Assembly (NCBI RefSeq): GCF_900129785.1
Contig: NZ_FSRC01000001.1
Location: 2,418,001-2,482,000, forward strand
Reading direction: 5' to 3'
DNA length: 64,000 nucleotides
Source of the DNA: Algoriphagus halophilus
Lineage (GTDB): Bacteria; Bacteroidota; Bacteroidia; Cytophagales; Cyclobacteriaceae
This document shows positions 1-8,198 of this stretch, in pieces. A program made the position numbers and the translations under genes. Position 1 is the first letter of the stretch; each line of letters begins with the position of its first letter. Below the pieces are notes generated by a model that saw only the letters and a program-made list of their open reading frames with translations, was not told the DNA's origin and made no database searches.

Positions 1-139
1 AGGGCAGGTCCTTGCTGAAATCAGCCTGAAGGCTGTTCTTTGCGGATCTACCCAAAGTGATGACTTCATGTTCTTTTTGGAGTGCCTTGAAAATATAGGC
101 TCCTAAAAAGCCTGTTCCTCCCGTTAATAAAACCTTCAT
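1..139 (-). CDS. NAD-dependent epimerase/dehydratase, partial (N-terminus only)
   Basis: Reading the minus strand from an ATG at 139 gives an open frame that runs off the left edge (46 residues visible). It begins MKVLLTGGTGFLGAYIFKAL, the first beta strand and glycine-rich NAD(P)-binding loop (GGTGFLG) of the extended short-chain dehydrogenase family, which includes nucleotide-sugar epimerases, dehydratases and reductases. Its ATG overlaps the stop of the upstream glycosyltransferase in an ATGA, so it is the next gene of the same polysaccharide operon and probably translationally coupled. The substrate cannot be told from the fragment. Confidence 0.8.
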   Translation of the reverse strand, partial: MKVLLTGGTGFLGAYIFKALQKEHEVITLGRSAKNSLQADFSKDLP

Positions 140-1332
140 GAATATACCTCCTCGATTCCTTTAAGCATTTTTCTGGCAAGGAAGTCTGCATCAAATTCCT
201 CTTTGGCTATTGCCATGCTTCTTGCCCCCATGTCCTCCAAAATGGCTCGATGATCCTTTAAATAAACCAACAGATCAGCCAATTGGGCTGGATCGTTGGG
301 CGACAGTGTATAGCCGATTTTATTCTTGTCTAAGAAATCCTTCATCCAACCTTGGGTATTTTGAACTACGGGTACTCCAGCGGATAAGGATTCAAAAAAC
401 TTATTGGGTGAAGAGGTATCTAAGACGCGGGTTCCTTTCAATGGAACCAAAGAGACCATGGCATGCTGAATGAGTGGAACCAATTTATATTTTGGCATTA
501 ATCCTAATCTAATGAGGGTATTTAATCCTTCCTCTTGAATCGCTTGATCGATCATTTCCCTTTGTTGCCCTTCCCCAATCATAAAAATCTGGACATCATC
601 AATACCCCTTTCTTGAAGAATTCTTGCAGCATCCAATAACCAGATTGAATTATTGACCTCTCCTATATTCCCCGTATAGATGGCATAATGATAGGGCTTG
701 ACCGGTGCATCTGCCGGAAAATTTGCGGGGGTAGAAAACAAGGATATGTTCGCCGCATTGGTAACTGAAATCACCTTGGTTTGAGGGGACTTTTCCAAAA
801 TCTCCGACTTCATCCCTTCTGAAAGCGCAACCACTAAACTGGAGGATTTGTAACAAAACTTTTCAAAGGCCAGGGATAATTTCTTGAGCAATGGGTTCTT
901 GATGATCCCAAGCTCTATGGCTCCATCGGGCCATAAATCCCGAACTTCAAACACCAATTTCCTTCCACGAAAATACCTCGCAATCAAACCAGGTAATCCT
1001 ACTGTGATGGGGCCACTGGAGGCAATAACCAGATCACAGGAATAGGTCAAGGCATACCAGCAGGAGATAAAGGAATAAGCAAGGAATGAAAAAATCCTTT
1101 TCAAGAATGGCTGTCTGTTATCAATTCGAACATTAATGATAATGACTTTCACCCCTTCATAATAGTTCGTTTGAATAAACTTAGAAGCAGAAATATCGGA
1201 TTTTGAATATACACTGGTAACCACCGTCACTTGATGTCCTTCCTTCACCCATTCTTTGGTAAACTCATGTACTCTTGTGCCCCAAGATCCTTTGGAGGTG
1301 GCAAAATATTGATAGAAATAAAGGATGTTCAT
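136..1332 (-). CDS. GT4 family glycosyltransferase, WbuB-like
   Basis: A 398-residue GT-B fold retaining glycosyltransferase of family GT4. The N-terminus (MNILYFYQYF followed by a GSWGTRVHEF segment) and the middle region (FEVRDLWPDGAIELG) are those of the WbuB-like subgroup, whose named member transfers N-acetyl-fucosamine during O-antigen synthesis. The C-terminal donor-binding part shows SPNKFFESLSAGVPVV, the usual Glu-x7-Glu type region. It would act at the inner face of the cytoplasmic membrane on a lipid-linked oligosaccharide. It overlaps the CapK-like gene and the partial epimerase by an ATGA each, so it sits in a tightly coupled operon. The exact sugar is inferred only from the subgroup. 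Confidence 0.88.
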   Translation of the reverse strand: MNILYFYQYFATSKGSWGTRVHEFTKEWVKEGHQVTVVTSVYSKSDISASKFIQTNYYEGVKVIIINVRIDNRQPFLKRIFSFLAYSFISCWYALTYSCDLVIASSGPITVGLPGLIARYFRGRKLVFEVRDLWPDGAIELGIIKNPLLKKLSLAFEKFCYKSSSLVVALSEGMKSEILEKSPQTKVISVTNAANISLFSTPANFPADAPVKPYHYAIYTGNIGEVNNSIWLLDAARILQERGIDDVQIFMIGEGQQREMIDQAIQEEGLNTLIRLGLMPKYKLVPLIQHAMVSLVPLKGTRVLDTSSPNKFFESLSAGVPVVQNTQGWMKDFLDKNKIGYTLSPNDPAQLADLLVYLKDHRAILEDMGARSMAIAKEEFDADFLARKMLKGIEEVYS

Positions 1333-2648
1333 GAATTTGGTTCTTCCAATAAGGATAAAAAATGTTTTAGCTTTCCGGACTTCTCCCGATTTATTTGATC
1401 AACTTTTTTTAGTCTTAGGGTCAAGCCCTTTTCCAAGTAGGTGTCAAAAGCCTCTTGAATGCAGGATATGGACCGGGCATCCAATGGTTCTTCCATGACT
1501 ACATCCACTTCAAAGGTATCTCGTTGGATTTGCCTTACCTGGTATTCATCTAACTTCAAAAAGGAGGTAGTCAAATGCTTGGAAATATAATACAATGAAA
1601 ATCCAGGGGCTTTTCTTCCGGAAGGAAGAACTATGGTATCATTCAAACGACCATTGAGTTGTGTCAACTCATCCTGAATTGAATAGCTATCCCTTTTAAA
1701 AGCACCTAAATCCCCGACTTCATACCTGATAAAAGGCATGGCTTTGTTGTAAATGTTCGTGAAAATAAAACTACCTCCTTCTTCTGGATTCAAAATCTGA
1801 TAGTTTTCATCCGCCACTTCAGCAATCACTGTTTCTGAAGAAAGCCTTCTTTTACCCTCATGATCAGTCATGGCAAGGAACTCTAATTCGGATGCTCCAT
1901 ATTCATTGTAAACAGGAAGTCCAAATTGGGATTCCAGAAATACTTTGTCTTCTTCTGTACATTGCTCAGAAGTCACAATGGATCCTTTCAAGGTAGGACA
2001 GATGTCCTTTAGAACGATCCCTTTTTTCTGTAGATACCGGGCAAAAAACAATTGGGAATTGGTATACCCATAGGTATAGATAAACTTCTTTGTTTTGAAA
2101 TTCTGGATATAAAACTCCATGTTTTGATCTGAAAAATCAAAAACTATGAACCTGTACCGATTCATGAGTTTATCTTTTAGCCTTTCCTTATGATACTGGG
2201 GAAACCCTAAAGGGATGCCATAAAATCTTGCCTGAAAATCATTTTGCGAAAACCCGATTTTCTGGTATCGATCCACGATCAATGCCCAGGTCATGCTATG
2301 ACAAAATTTATCCTTGGCAAATTTTAAGGGAATTCCAGATGAACCTGAAGTATTCCCAAAATGCAGGTCTTTTTTGGAAATCCCATGACTCAGTTTCTCA
2401 GTAAAATCCACTTGGATATCCTTTTTCTTGACAATGGGTAAATCTTCCCATCTGTCAGGAAAATGCTTTCCTACCAGTTTTTTATAAAGTGGATTATGTT
2501 CATAGTGGAACTTGGCAGTTTCCCATCCTTTCTTAGTTCTCCAATCTTCAAACTGGTCTTTGGAGTAGGATTGGAGGGTTGCCAACTCTTTTTGGGCCGC
2601 TTCAATAGGGTATCCCTGAAACTTCAATAAATCAAGAATATTCAACAT
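1329..2648 (-). CDS. CapK/PaaK-like adenylate-forming enzyme
   Basis: A 439-residue member of the phenylacetate-CoA-ligase-like (CapK) branch of adenylate-forming enzymes. The phosphate-binding loop is visible at about residues 98-107 (GNTSGSSGIP), followed later by YNEYGASELE (the A5-like motif) and RYEVGDLGAF (the A7/A8-like Asp region). Classical members activate an aryl acid with ATP and load CoA. CapK homologues are common in capsule and O-antigen clusters, where their substrate is generally unknown. They may activate an acyl group used to decorate a sugar. The gene starts one base after the polymerase-like gene and overlaps the next glycosyltransferase by four bases. The family is clear and the reaction here is not known. 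Confidence 0.85.
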   Translation of the reverse strand: MLNILDLLKFQGYPIEAAQKELATLQSYSKDQFEDWRTKKGWETAKFHYEHNPLYKKLVGKHFPDRWEDLPIVKKKDIQVDFTEKLSHGISKKDLHFGNTSGSSGIPLKFAKDKFCHSMTWALIVDRYQKIGFSQNDFQARFYGIPLGFPQYHKERLKDKLMNRYRFIVFDFSDQNMEFYIQNFKTKKFIYTYGYTNSQLFFARYLQKKGIVLKDICPTLKGSIVTSEQCTEEDKVFLESQFGLPVYNEYGASELEFLAMTDHEGKRRLSSETVIAEVADENYQILNPEEGGSFIFTNIYNKAMPFIRYEVGDLGAFKRDSYSIQDELTQLNGRLNDTIVLPSGRKAPGFSLYYISKHLTTSFLKLDEYQVRQIQRDTFEVDVVMEEPLDARSISCIQEAFDTYLEKGLTLRLKKVDQINREKSGKLKHFLSLLEEPNS

Positions 2649-2649
2649 G

Positions 2650-4068
2650 TCAGCTTACAGAAACTGGTTCAGGATGAATGGGTTCAAGCTTTTTAACTCC
2701 TTTAGCAGGTGTCTTTTTCCCCAAAGTAGGTTTTACATAAAGTAGACTTAATCCAATAAAAAGTGGGGTAAGATAAGTCCTCATGGCCGCATGAAAAGTC
2801 GTGTACAAGGCAATGATGAAAAAGGCTACCATGATCCCTTTTTCCATTGGTGTTTGTTTTTTCAGTAATATTTGAACCAATACATAGAGCAGCAGCACAA
2901 AATAAATGAGGCCCAGTAATCCATGCTCTGATAGCAATCGGCTCATCTCCACATGGGAAAGGTAGAAATAGCTGAAATTCCGCATATAGGAGGATGCTCC
3001 TGCTCCTACCCCTAAAATGGGTGAATCCCCCCATAACTGCATATCCTCCAAGAAAATCTCTACTCTTCCTGTAGTGATCGAGTTGAGTGACTTTTCTTTG
3101 GTTCCTGCCAAGGTTCCTTCTGTTTCTCCCAAGTACCTTAGGCTCAATAGGCCTCCTGTTAAACTGTCGGCAACCTGAAATGTGATCAATACCAAAAATA
3201 AAGAGAGTAAGAAGGCCTTCCCCAAATTAGGGAGCTTGAACAGGGTTTTCTGTTTCTTAGGAGTCTTAATTACAAAATAAAACACAATCATGATCCCCAA
3301 GGCACCTCCCAGGATTCCCCCTCTGGAAAAGGTCAGCAACCCCTGGAAACCGAATAGAAAAAACAACAGGAAGTCTGTGATTCGGTATCCTGTCAAATTC
3401 CATTTGTTGATGAGGAAAATGAAAGAGATAAACATTCCCAAGCCCAACACGGTGGAAACCTGATTGGACCCACCTCCACCACTGGTGGCGAAATTTGCTC
3501 CTAAGGTAAATTCCAGCTCATTATAGGAAGGGGTTTTAAAAATAGTCGAAGCAAGAATCGCTATCAAGGGAAGGATACTAATCCTTAATAACCGAATCAA
3601 CTGAAGTTTAGAAATCGATTTTCCATAAAAAAGCCAGATGGCCATGGCCACATTGATAGGTCCCATCAAATTGAAAATCAATGAACCTCTGTTGACCTCT
3701 CCTGAAAGATCGAAGAATGCAGAGGGCAGGAGTAACAGGACCATCACCAGCCCGATATGACTTTTGGTCTTGAACTTATACACCCCAATGCAAAGCATCA
3801 GAAACAAGAGGTATTTCCCCAATTCATAGGGGATAAAAGGGGACGTCTGAGACATCCTTGCCAACAGCTCAAACGAGGTCAGGTAGGCTATAAACAGGCA
3901 AAAAGGAAAGATGGATTTACTTTTGATCACGACATAAAACGAAGTCGCAAACACTAAATAAAACCAGGCAATTAATCCCCATGGAGTAATCGAGGAGACG
4001 ATCCCCAAAAACACATGGAACAACACCCACCCAAATCGGGATTTAGAACTGATAATCCGCTTTATCAT
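2650..4068 (-). CDS. O-antigen ligase/polymerase (WaaL/Wzy-like) membrane protein
   Basis: A 472-residue protein made mostly of hydrophobic helices, with about ten to twelve membrane spans. The Wzy_C/O-antigen-ligase region is recognisable: LLTFSRGGILGGALGI in the middle, a large outer loop carrying GRVEIF and SPILGVGAGA, and a conserved His/Glu segment (LSHVEMSRLLSEHGLLG) before the last spans. Such proteins polymerise lipid-linked repeat units or ligate glycans at the periplasmic face. In operon I it is the only candidate polymerase, so I read it as the Wzy of that system. Ligase function cannot be excluded by sequence. Confidence 0.85.
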   Translation of the reverse strand: MIKRIISSKSRFGWVLFHVFLGIVSSITPWGLIAWFYLVFATSFYVVIKSKSIFPFCLFIAYLTSFELLARMSQTSPFIPYELGKYLLFLMLCIGVYKFKTKSHIGLVMVLLLLPSAFFDLSGEVNRGSLIFNLMGPINVAMAIWLFYGKSISKLQLIRLLRISILPLIAILASTIFKTPSYNELEFTLGANFATSGGGGSNQVSTVLGLGMFISFIFLINKWNLTGYRITDFLLFFLFGFQGLLTFSRGGILGGALGIMIVFYFVIKTPKKQKTLFKLPNLGKAFLLSLFLVLITFQVADSLTGGLLSLRYLGETEGTLAGTKEKSLNSITTGRVEIFLEDMQLWGDSPILGVGAGASSYMRNFSYFYLSHVEMSRLLSEHGLLGLIYFVLLLYVLVQILLKKQTPMEKGIMVAFFIIALYTTFHAAMRTYLTPLFIGLSLLYVKPTLGKKTPAKGVKKLEPIHPEPVSVS

Positions 4069-4079
4069 ACAGGTTGGGG

Positions 4080-5192
4080 CTAAGCCATTTTTTGTTCAAA
4101 TGCCGGTAAAGCAATCGGTAAATACTTTTTGAAGAAGTTTGAAGGCCCATAGTTGGCTTCTGTCTGCTCCTGAAATTGATACCCACGCTGAATGGCCTGA
4201 GGATACTTATTAAACACTCTTAGAATTGCTTCATGGAGCTGTTCCGGTGATTTAGAAGGGATCAATTCCCCCAAGGATCCACCTCCCAAAACATCTGCAC
4301 ATTGTCCTACATTCGTTGCAATGGTAGGCAAGGCTCCCATTCCATATTCCAAAAGGGCAACAGGTAGTCCTTCGGATTCTGAACTCAAAATCCCCAAATG
4401 TGCCATTTCAATATAGGGAGTGACATTCACAACGGGTCCTACTATCTCTACCTGCTCCTGTAACCCAAGCGCATCTATTTCTTCTTTGATTGCTGTCAAC
4501 CAATCTTTCTCCACAAACTCACCTAGCAAATACACTTTAAAATCTCCTAGCTTCTCTTTTAATCCGGTAAGGGACCTGATAAGTGTTAACTGATCCTTTT
4601 GCCTTCTGAAATTTGCAATATTGATGATTTTAAAGGTGGAGCCCAATTTCCTTTCGGGAACTGCTGTAAGTTTTCCTGAAAAGTTCTCGATGAAATAGGT
4701 GGAATCTGCCATCATCGGAAATCTTGATTTCCAATAACTTTCAATTTTCTCATTGACAGAAATGATCAAATCCACAGAGGAAATCAGGTAATCCATTTCC
4801 TTTCTTGGATGTTGATCCAACTGTTCACTCATCCCAAAATGATCGTGCCATATCAGTTTGGTGTTGGGGAGAAACTTCTTCAGCAATGCCCCCCAAAATA
4901 TGGATGTCTGATGTACATGCAGTACATCTGGAGCCTCTTTTTTCAACAAGCTCAAAATTTGGAAGAAGGTAAAAACATCCAGCTTTCCTTTCTTCTTGAA
5001 TATGAATTTCTTTACTGAAGGCAGTAAATATTCCTCCAACCCCCCGGATTCTCTTGTGACAATCAAGCCACTCTCCACCCCTATTTCAGTTAAGCCATTG
5101 GCAATATTTACCGACATTCTCTCAGTCCCTCCCATGCTAAGGGAATCAACCAATTGAAAAATCTTGGGCTTATTTGGGCTAGTTGTCCTCAT
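4080..5192 (-). CDS. GT4 family glycosyltransferase
   Basis: A retaining GT-B enzyme of family GT4. A longer frame opens at 5249, but that start would overlap the methyltransferase gene by 58 bases. The ATG at 5192 (MRTTSPNKPKIF) overlaps the upstream stop by one base (TAATG) and places the first beta strand and the glycine-rich acceptor loop (LVDSLSMGGTERM) correctly, so I choose it, giving 370 residues. The donor-binding half shows KIINIANFRRQKDQ and SSESEGLPVALLEYGMGALP, the Glu-x7-Glu motif of GT4. It is part of operon I, between a methyltransferase and the polymerase-like gene. Confidence 0.88.
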   Translation of the reverse strand: MRTTSPNKPKIFQLVDSLSMGGTERMSVNIANGLTEIGVESGLIVTRESGGLEEYLLPSVKKFIFKKKGKLDVFTFFQILSLLKKEAPDVLHVHQTSIFWGALLKKFLPNTKLIWHDHFGMSEQLDQHPRKEMDYLISSVDLIISVNEKIESYWKSRFPMMADSTYFIENFSGKLTAVPERKLGSTFKIINIANFRRQKDQLTLIRSLTGLKEKLGDFKVYLLGEFVEKDWLTAIKEEIDALGLQEQVEIVGPVVNVTPYIEMAHLGILSSESEGLPVALLEYGMGALPTIATNVGQCADVLGGGSLGELIPSKSPEQLHEAILRVFNKYPQAIQRGYQFQEQTEANYGPSNFFKKYLPIALPAFEQKMA

Positions 5193-5890
5193 TAATTTGA
5201 TTTGGCAATCACTACTAAGCTGAATCCAAAGATTTTGGAGTAGATCCATGGATTCAACGCCACCATGATTCTTTTTAATGGAGAAAAGAGTTTTTGAAGT
5301 ACTGTTTCATTATTCGAGGGAGCCTTGATCGTCTCTCTAGAAAAATCATAATCCAAAATCTGTAAGCCTGCCATGGTAATCATATTCAAAGCAGAGTTGA
5401 CATTCAAAAATATCAAATGACCAGGATTCTGGATTTTTTGTCTTTGAAGGTTTCTTAGGTTCACACTTAAGCAATCATCCAAAGGAATATGAAAGGCGAT
5501 AATCTTACCTTTCTTGGAGACATTTTTGATAAAATCAACTGGGTTTGTCACGTGTTCAAACACATCGGTTAAGGTAATCAAGTCCGCATCGGTCCCTATT
5601 TCCACAAAATCCCCATGTACAAAACGAATAGGATCCATCTTCATGTCTTTCACATGTGGGGAAACATCGTATCCTTTGACCTCTTGGATAGGGTTGCCTT
5701 TTTGGGAAAATGCTTGCGATATACCAAGTAATACTCCCCCGGCACCACAGCCTACATCCGCATAGGAATTCACTTTTATATCAGCTTTGTCTAAAATAGG
5801 ATTCAGCAACCTTAGAATTGCACTGACCTTAAAATCAGCATCTTCCAAGTGGCGCTTTGTATCAGAAAAATAGGTGCCTTCTTTATACAT
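5192..5890 (-). CDS. Class I SAM-dependent methyltransferase
   Basis: A 232-residue protein with the Rossmann-type methyltransferase core. Motif I is SYADVGCGAGGVLLGI at about residues 42-57, followed by an acidic strand end (VKGYDVSPH) and a motif IV-like LITLTDVFEHV. This is the pattern of small-molecule methyltransferases that use S-adenosylmethionine, often seen methylating sugars or glycan termini in polysaccharide loci. It overlaps the upstream GT4 by eight bases and the downstream one by one base. A role in methylating a sugar of the operon I polymer is inferred from position; the acceptor is unknown. Confidence 0.82.
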   Translation of the reverse strand: MYKEGTYFSDTKRHLEDADFKVSAILRLLNPILDKADIKVNSYADVGCGAGGVLLGISQAFSQKGNPIQEVKGYDVSPHVKDMKMDPIRFVHGDFVEIGTDADLITLTDVFEHVTNPVDFIKNVSKKGKIIAFHIPLDDCLSVNLRNLQRQKIQNPGHLIFLNVNSALNMITMAGLQILDYDFSRETIKAPSNNETVLQKLFSPLKRIMVALNPWIYSKIFGFSLVVIAKSN

Positions 5891-7028
5891 TCTTAATTAA
5901 CTTCTTTATTTCCAGTTCAAAACTTTCCTTGGTAAAAGCTTTGGACCATTCTTTTGAATTTCTAGACTTTCTAAAAAAATCTTCTGGGTTTGTCAGGTAA
6001 TGGTTGATTCTCTCTACTACTTTTCCTGGATCCTTATCCACTAAATCTCCCCGCTCTCCATTTGCCAACATAAATGGAACGCAAGATACGGGAGTTGTAA
6101 TGGGCAGGCAACCAAAATACATGGATTCGGCTACAACTTTAGGCCATCCTTCACTTTCCGATAAAAATATTAAAAAGTGGGATTGTTTGTACTTATTCTT
6201 CAATCGTTCACTGTCCAAATTCCCACAAAGTTCCACTTCTTCTTCCAGGCTATTTTCTTTCACAAATTGGCGAAGTGGTTCCATTTGATCCCCTTCTCCA
6301 CAAAAAGTCAATTTAAAGTTGACTTCCTGCAATTTTAATAGGCGGGCTACCTCCGCAGCCATGAGTGGATTTTTCCCGGGTACCAGCGCCCCTACAAAAA
6401 GTAATTGTAGTTGGGGTCTGTATAGTTTATTTTCACGCTGTAGCGCTTCTCTGTGATCTTCCTGGGATTCATTCTGACTATAAGAAAACGTAAAAAAAGG
6501 AACTATATTCTGACTTTGGTTGGGCCATTTCCCATAAACCAACACGCTCATGTTTTTTGCAAATGTGGGGTTGGAAACCAATCGCTGTTGGAGCTTATAG
6601 GTATATGGCTGGTCGCTTTCCGGGTCCCAATTCCCAGCATATTTGGCTGTTTTGGCTTTGGATGGGAAAAAGTACTGAAGAACCGCTCCTGCCAATCCCA
6701 TGTTTCCAGGACACCTCAAGTGAATATGGTCTGTTGACCTCATCGCCTGAAGTATTTTAGCAAGGGTCCCTGGTAAGGACCCTAGGGTTTGGACTCTCCC
6801 CCTCCAAGTGGTCAAGTTGATTTCCTGAACAGGTACAAATCGGATGTTTTCATGCTCGTAGGCAATCTCTATTGGATTCAATTCTCTATCCTCTGACAGC
6901 GGTGCTAGGATCGTAACGGAGGTAAAAAATTTGGTCCAGATATTCATTTCTCTTACATAGGGACCATAGGCATAATAGTTACCTCCTTTTTTGACATGAT
7001 GCACATGGGTAAGAATCAAAAAATTCAT
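5883..7028 (-). CDS. GT4 family glycosyltransferase
   Basis: A 381-residue GT-B protein. The N-terminus MNFLILTHVHHVKKGGNYYA gives the first strand and acceptor loop. The second half has QLLFVGALVPGKNPLMAAEV and the GT4 signature FLSESEGWPKVVAESMYFG, with the two glutamates spaced as in the family. It overlaps both neighbours by a few bases, so it is cotranscribed and probably cotranslated. It likely adds one sugar of the operon I repeat unit; donor and linkage cannot be read from sequence. Confidence 0.85.
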   Translation of the reverse strand: MNFLILTHVHHVKKGGNYYAYGPYVREMNIWTKFFTSVTILAPLSEDRELNPIEIAYEHENIRFVPVQEINLTTWRGRVQTLGSLPGTLAKILQAMRSTDHIHLRCPGNMGLAGAVLQYFFPSKAKTAKYAGNWDPESDQPYTYKLQQRLVSNPTFAKNMSVLVYGKWPNQSQNIVPFFTFSYSQNESQEDHREALQRENKLYRPQLQLLFVGALVPGKNPLMAAEVARLLKLQEVNFKLTFCGEGDQMEPLRQFVKENSLEEEVELCGNLDSERLKNKYKQSHFLIFLSESEGWPKVVAESMYFGCLPITTPVSCVPFMLANGERGDLVDKDPGKVVERINHYLTNPEDFFRKSRNSKEWSKAFTKESFELEIKKLIKNV

Positions 7029-8170
7029 CCAGCTACTACTTGCCTAAAAAAGTCTATGTTTTTATGGACCAGTTTGTCAATGGAGAAGCGTTCCAACACA
7101 TCTTTTCTTGCCGCCTCTGCCATTTTCAGATTTTTTTCCTTATCGCTGAGCATTTCCAACAACACGCTCTCTACACTTGCTACATCTCTTGGATCACATA
7201 CCCTTCCGGTAACATGATCATTCACCACTTCTGGACCAGGCCCTAAAACAGATCCCAAAAATGCCTTCCCCATACTCAATACTTCAATCCAAGCCAAGGG
7301 CATCGCTTCCATATGGGAGGGATAGGCACAGATTTCTGCTGCTTCCATGTATTTTGGAAGCTCATGGTTTGCAACTGGCCCTAAGAACTTGATGGAATCT
7401 TTTACGGCATCCTGAATTTGAGAATCTTTCAAATACTGAATATAGGACCTTCCATCCGGGAAAAACCAATCTCTTCCGGCGATGTACAATTCACTTTCTG
7501 GAAATCGTTCTTTGATTTTTGGAAAGGCCAAGATCAATTGCCTCACTCCTTTTTTCTCGCATACGGTACCCGCAAAAAATATTCTTCCAGGTACCATTTT
7601 ACTGGGGTCTGCCTGATAGAAATGTTCAAGGTTCGCAGGGTTATAAATAACAGGTCCTTTCTTATCTGCAAAATCCAGGTAGTTGGCAGTATGGTTAATC
7701 ACATATTCACTCACCCCAAAAACCATGTCCGCCTTTCTAAATGAGCGCTTTTCCTGAAAGCCTTTCCAAGGGTCAATTGGCCGGTTCTCTGATTCTGCAA
7801 AGAAATGATGGCCTCCATTCATCCGTATCAAATACTTGATACCAGGAATCTTTTTGATAAATGCCAAGCCCAATTCTGTGGACTCTACGATAGATATGGG
7901 ATGCTTTTGATGGATTTCCTTGATTTTGGAGTTGATCGCCTGAAATGTCAAATACCATGTAATGGGTTTTACTTTTCTAGGCTTTAATCTATAAACGTGC
8001 ACTCCTTCATCAAGCGTCTCTTCGTATTCATCGGTATAGTTCAACCCTACAATGGAAACACGAATGTCATGCTTTACAAGATTCCTAGCCAGAATCTGAA
8101 GAAAAGTCCCTACTCCTCCATGGGGAAAACCTGCTTTGGGGTATTCACTGGATAAAAAGCAAATATGCAT
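7025..8170 (-). CDS. GT4 family glycosyltransferase
   Basis: A GT-B retaining glycosyltransferase. The open frame extends to an ATG at 8224, overlapping the upstream gene by 26 bases. I prefer the ATG at 8170, which begins MHICFLSSEYPKAGFPHGG and puts the first strand and the HGGVGTFLQ acceptor loop at the usual place (381 residues). The longer start (399 residues, Lys/Asn-rich leader) remains possible. The donor half contains GRIFFAGTVCEKKGVRQL and a variant GT4 signature, PSHMEAMPLAWIEVLSMGKA. It overlaps the next gene by four bases (ATGA). Confidence 0.85.
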   Translation of the reverse strand: MHICFLSSEYPKAGFPHGGVGTFLQILARNLVKHDIRVSIVGLNYTDEYEETLDEGVHVYRLKPRKVKPITWYLTFQAINSKIKEIHQKHPISIVESTELGLAFIKKIPGIKYLIRMNGGHHFFAESENRPIDPWKGFQEKRSFRKADMVFGVSEYVINHTANYLDFADKKGPVIYNPANLEHFYQADPSKMVPGRIFFAGTVCEKKGVRQLILAFPKIKERFPESELYIAGRDWFFPDGRSYIQYLKDSQIQDAVKDSIKFLGPVANHELPKYMEAAEICAYPSHMEAMPLAWIEVLSMGKAFLGSVLGPGPEVVNDHVTGRVCDPRDVASVESVLLEMLSDKEKNLKMAEAARKDVLERFSIDKLVHKNIDFFRQVVAG

Positions 8171-8198
8171 GATCTTTTTCTTAACGAATTGATTTGAG

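Noticed and set aside
4080..5249. Start at 5249 for the GT4 gene
   Set aside because: It overlaps the methyltransferase by 58 bases and adds a leader not seen in the family; the start at 5192 is coupled to the upstream stop.
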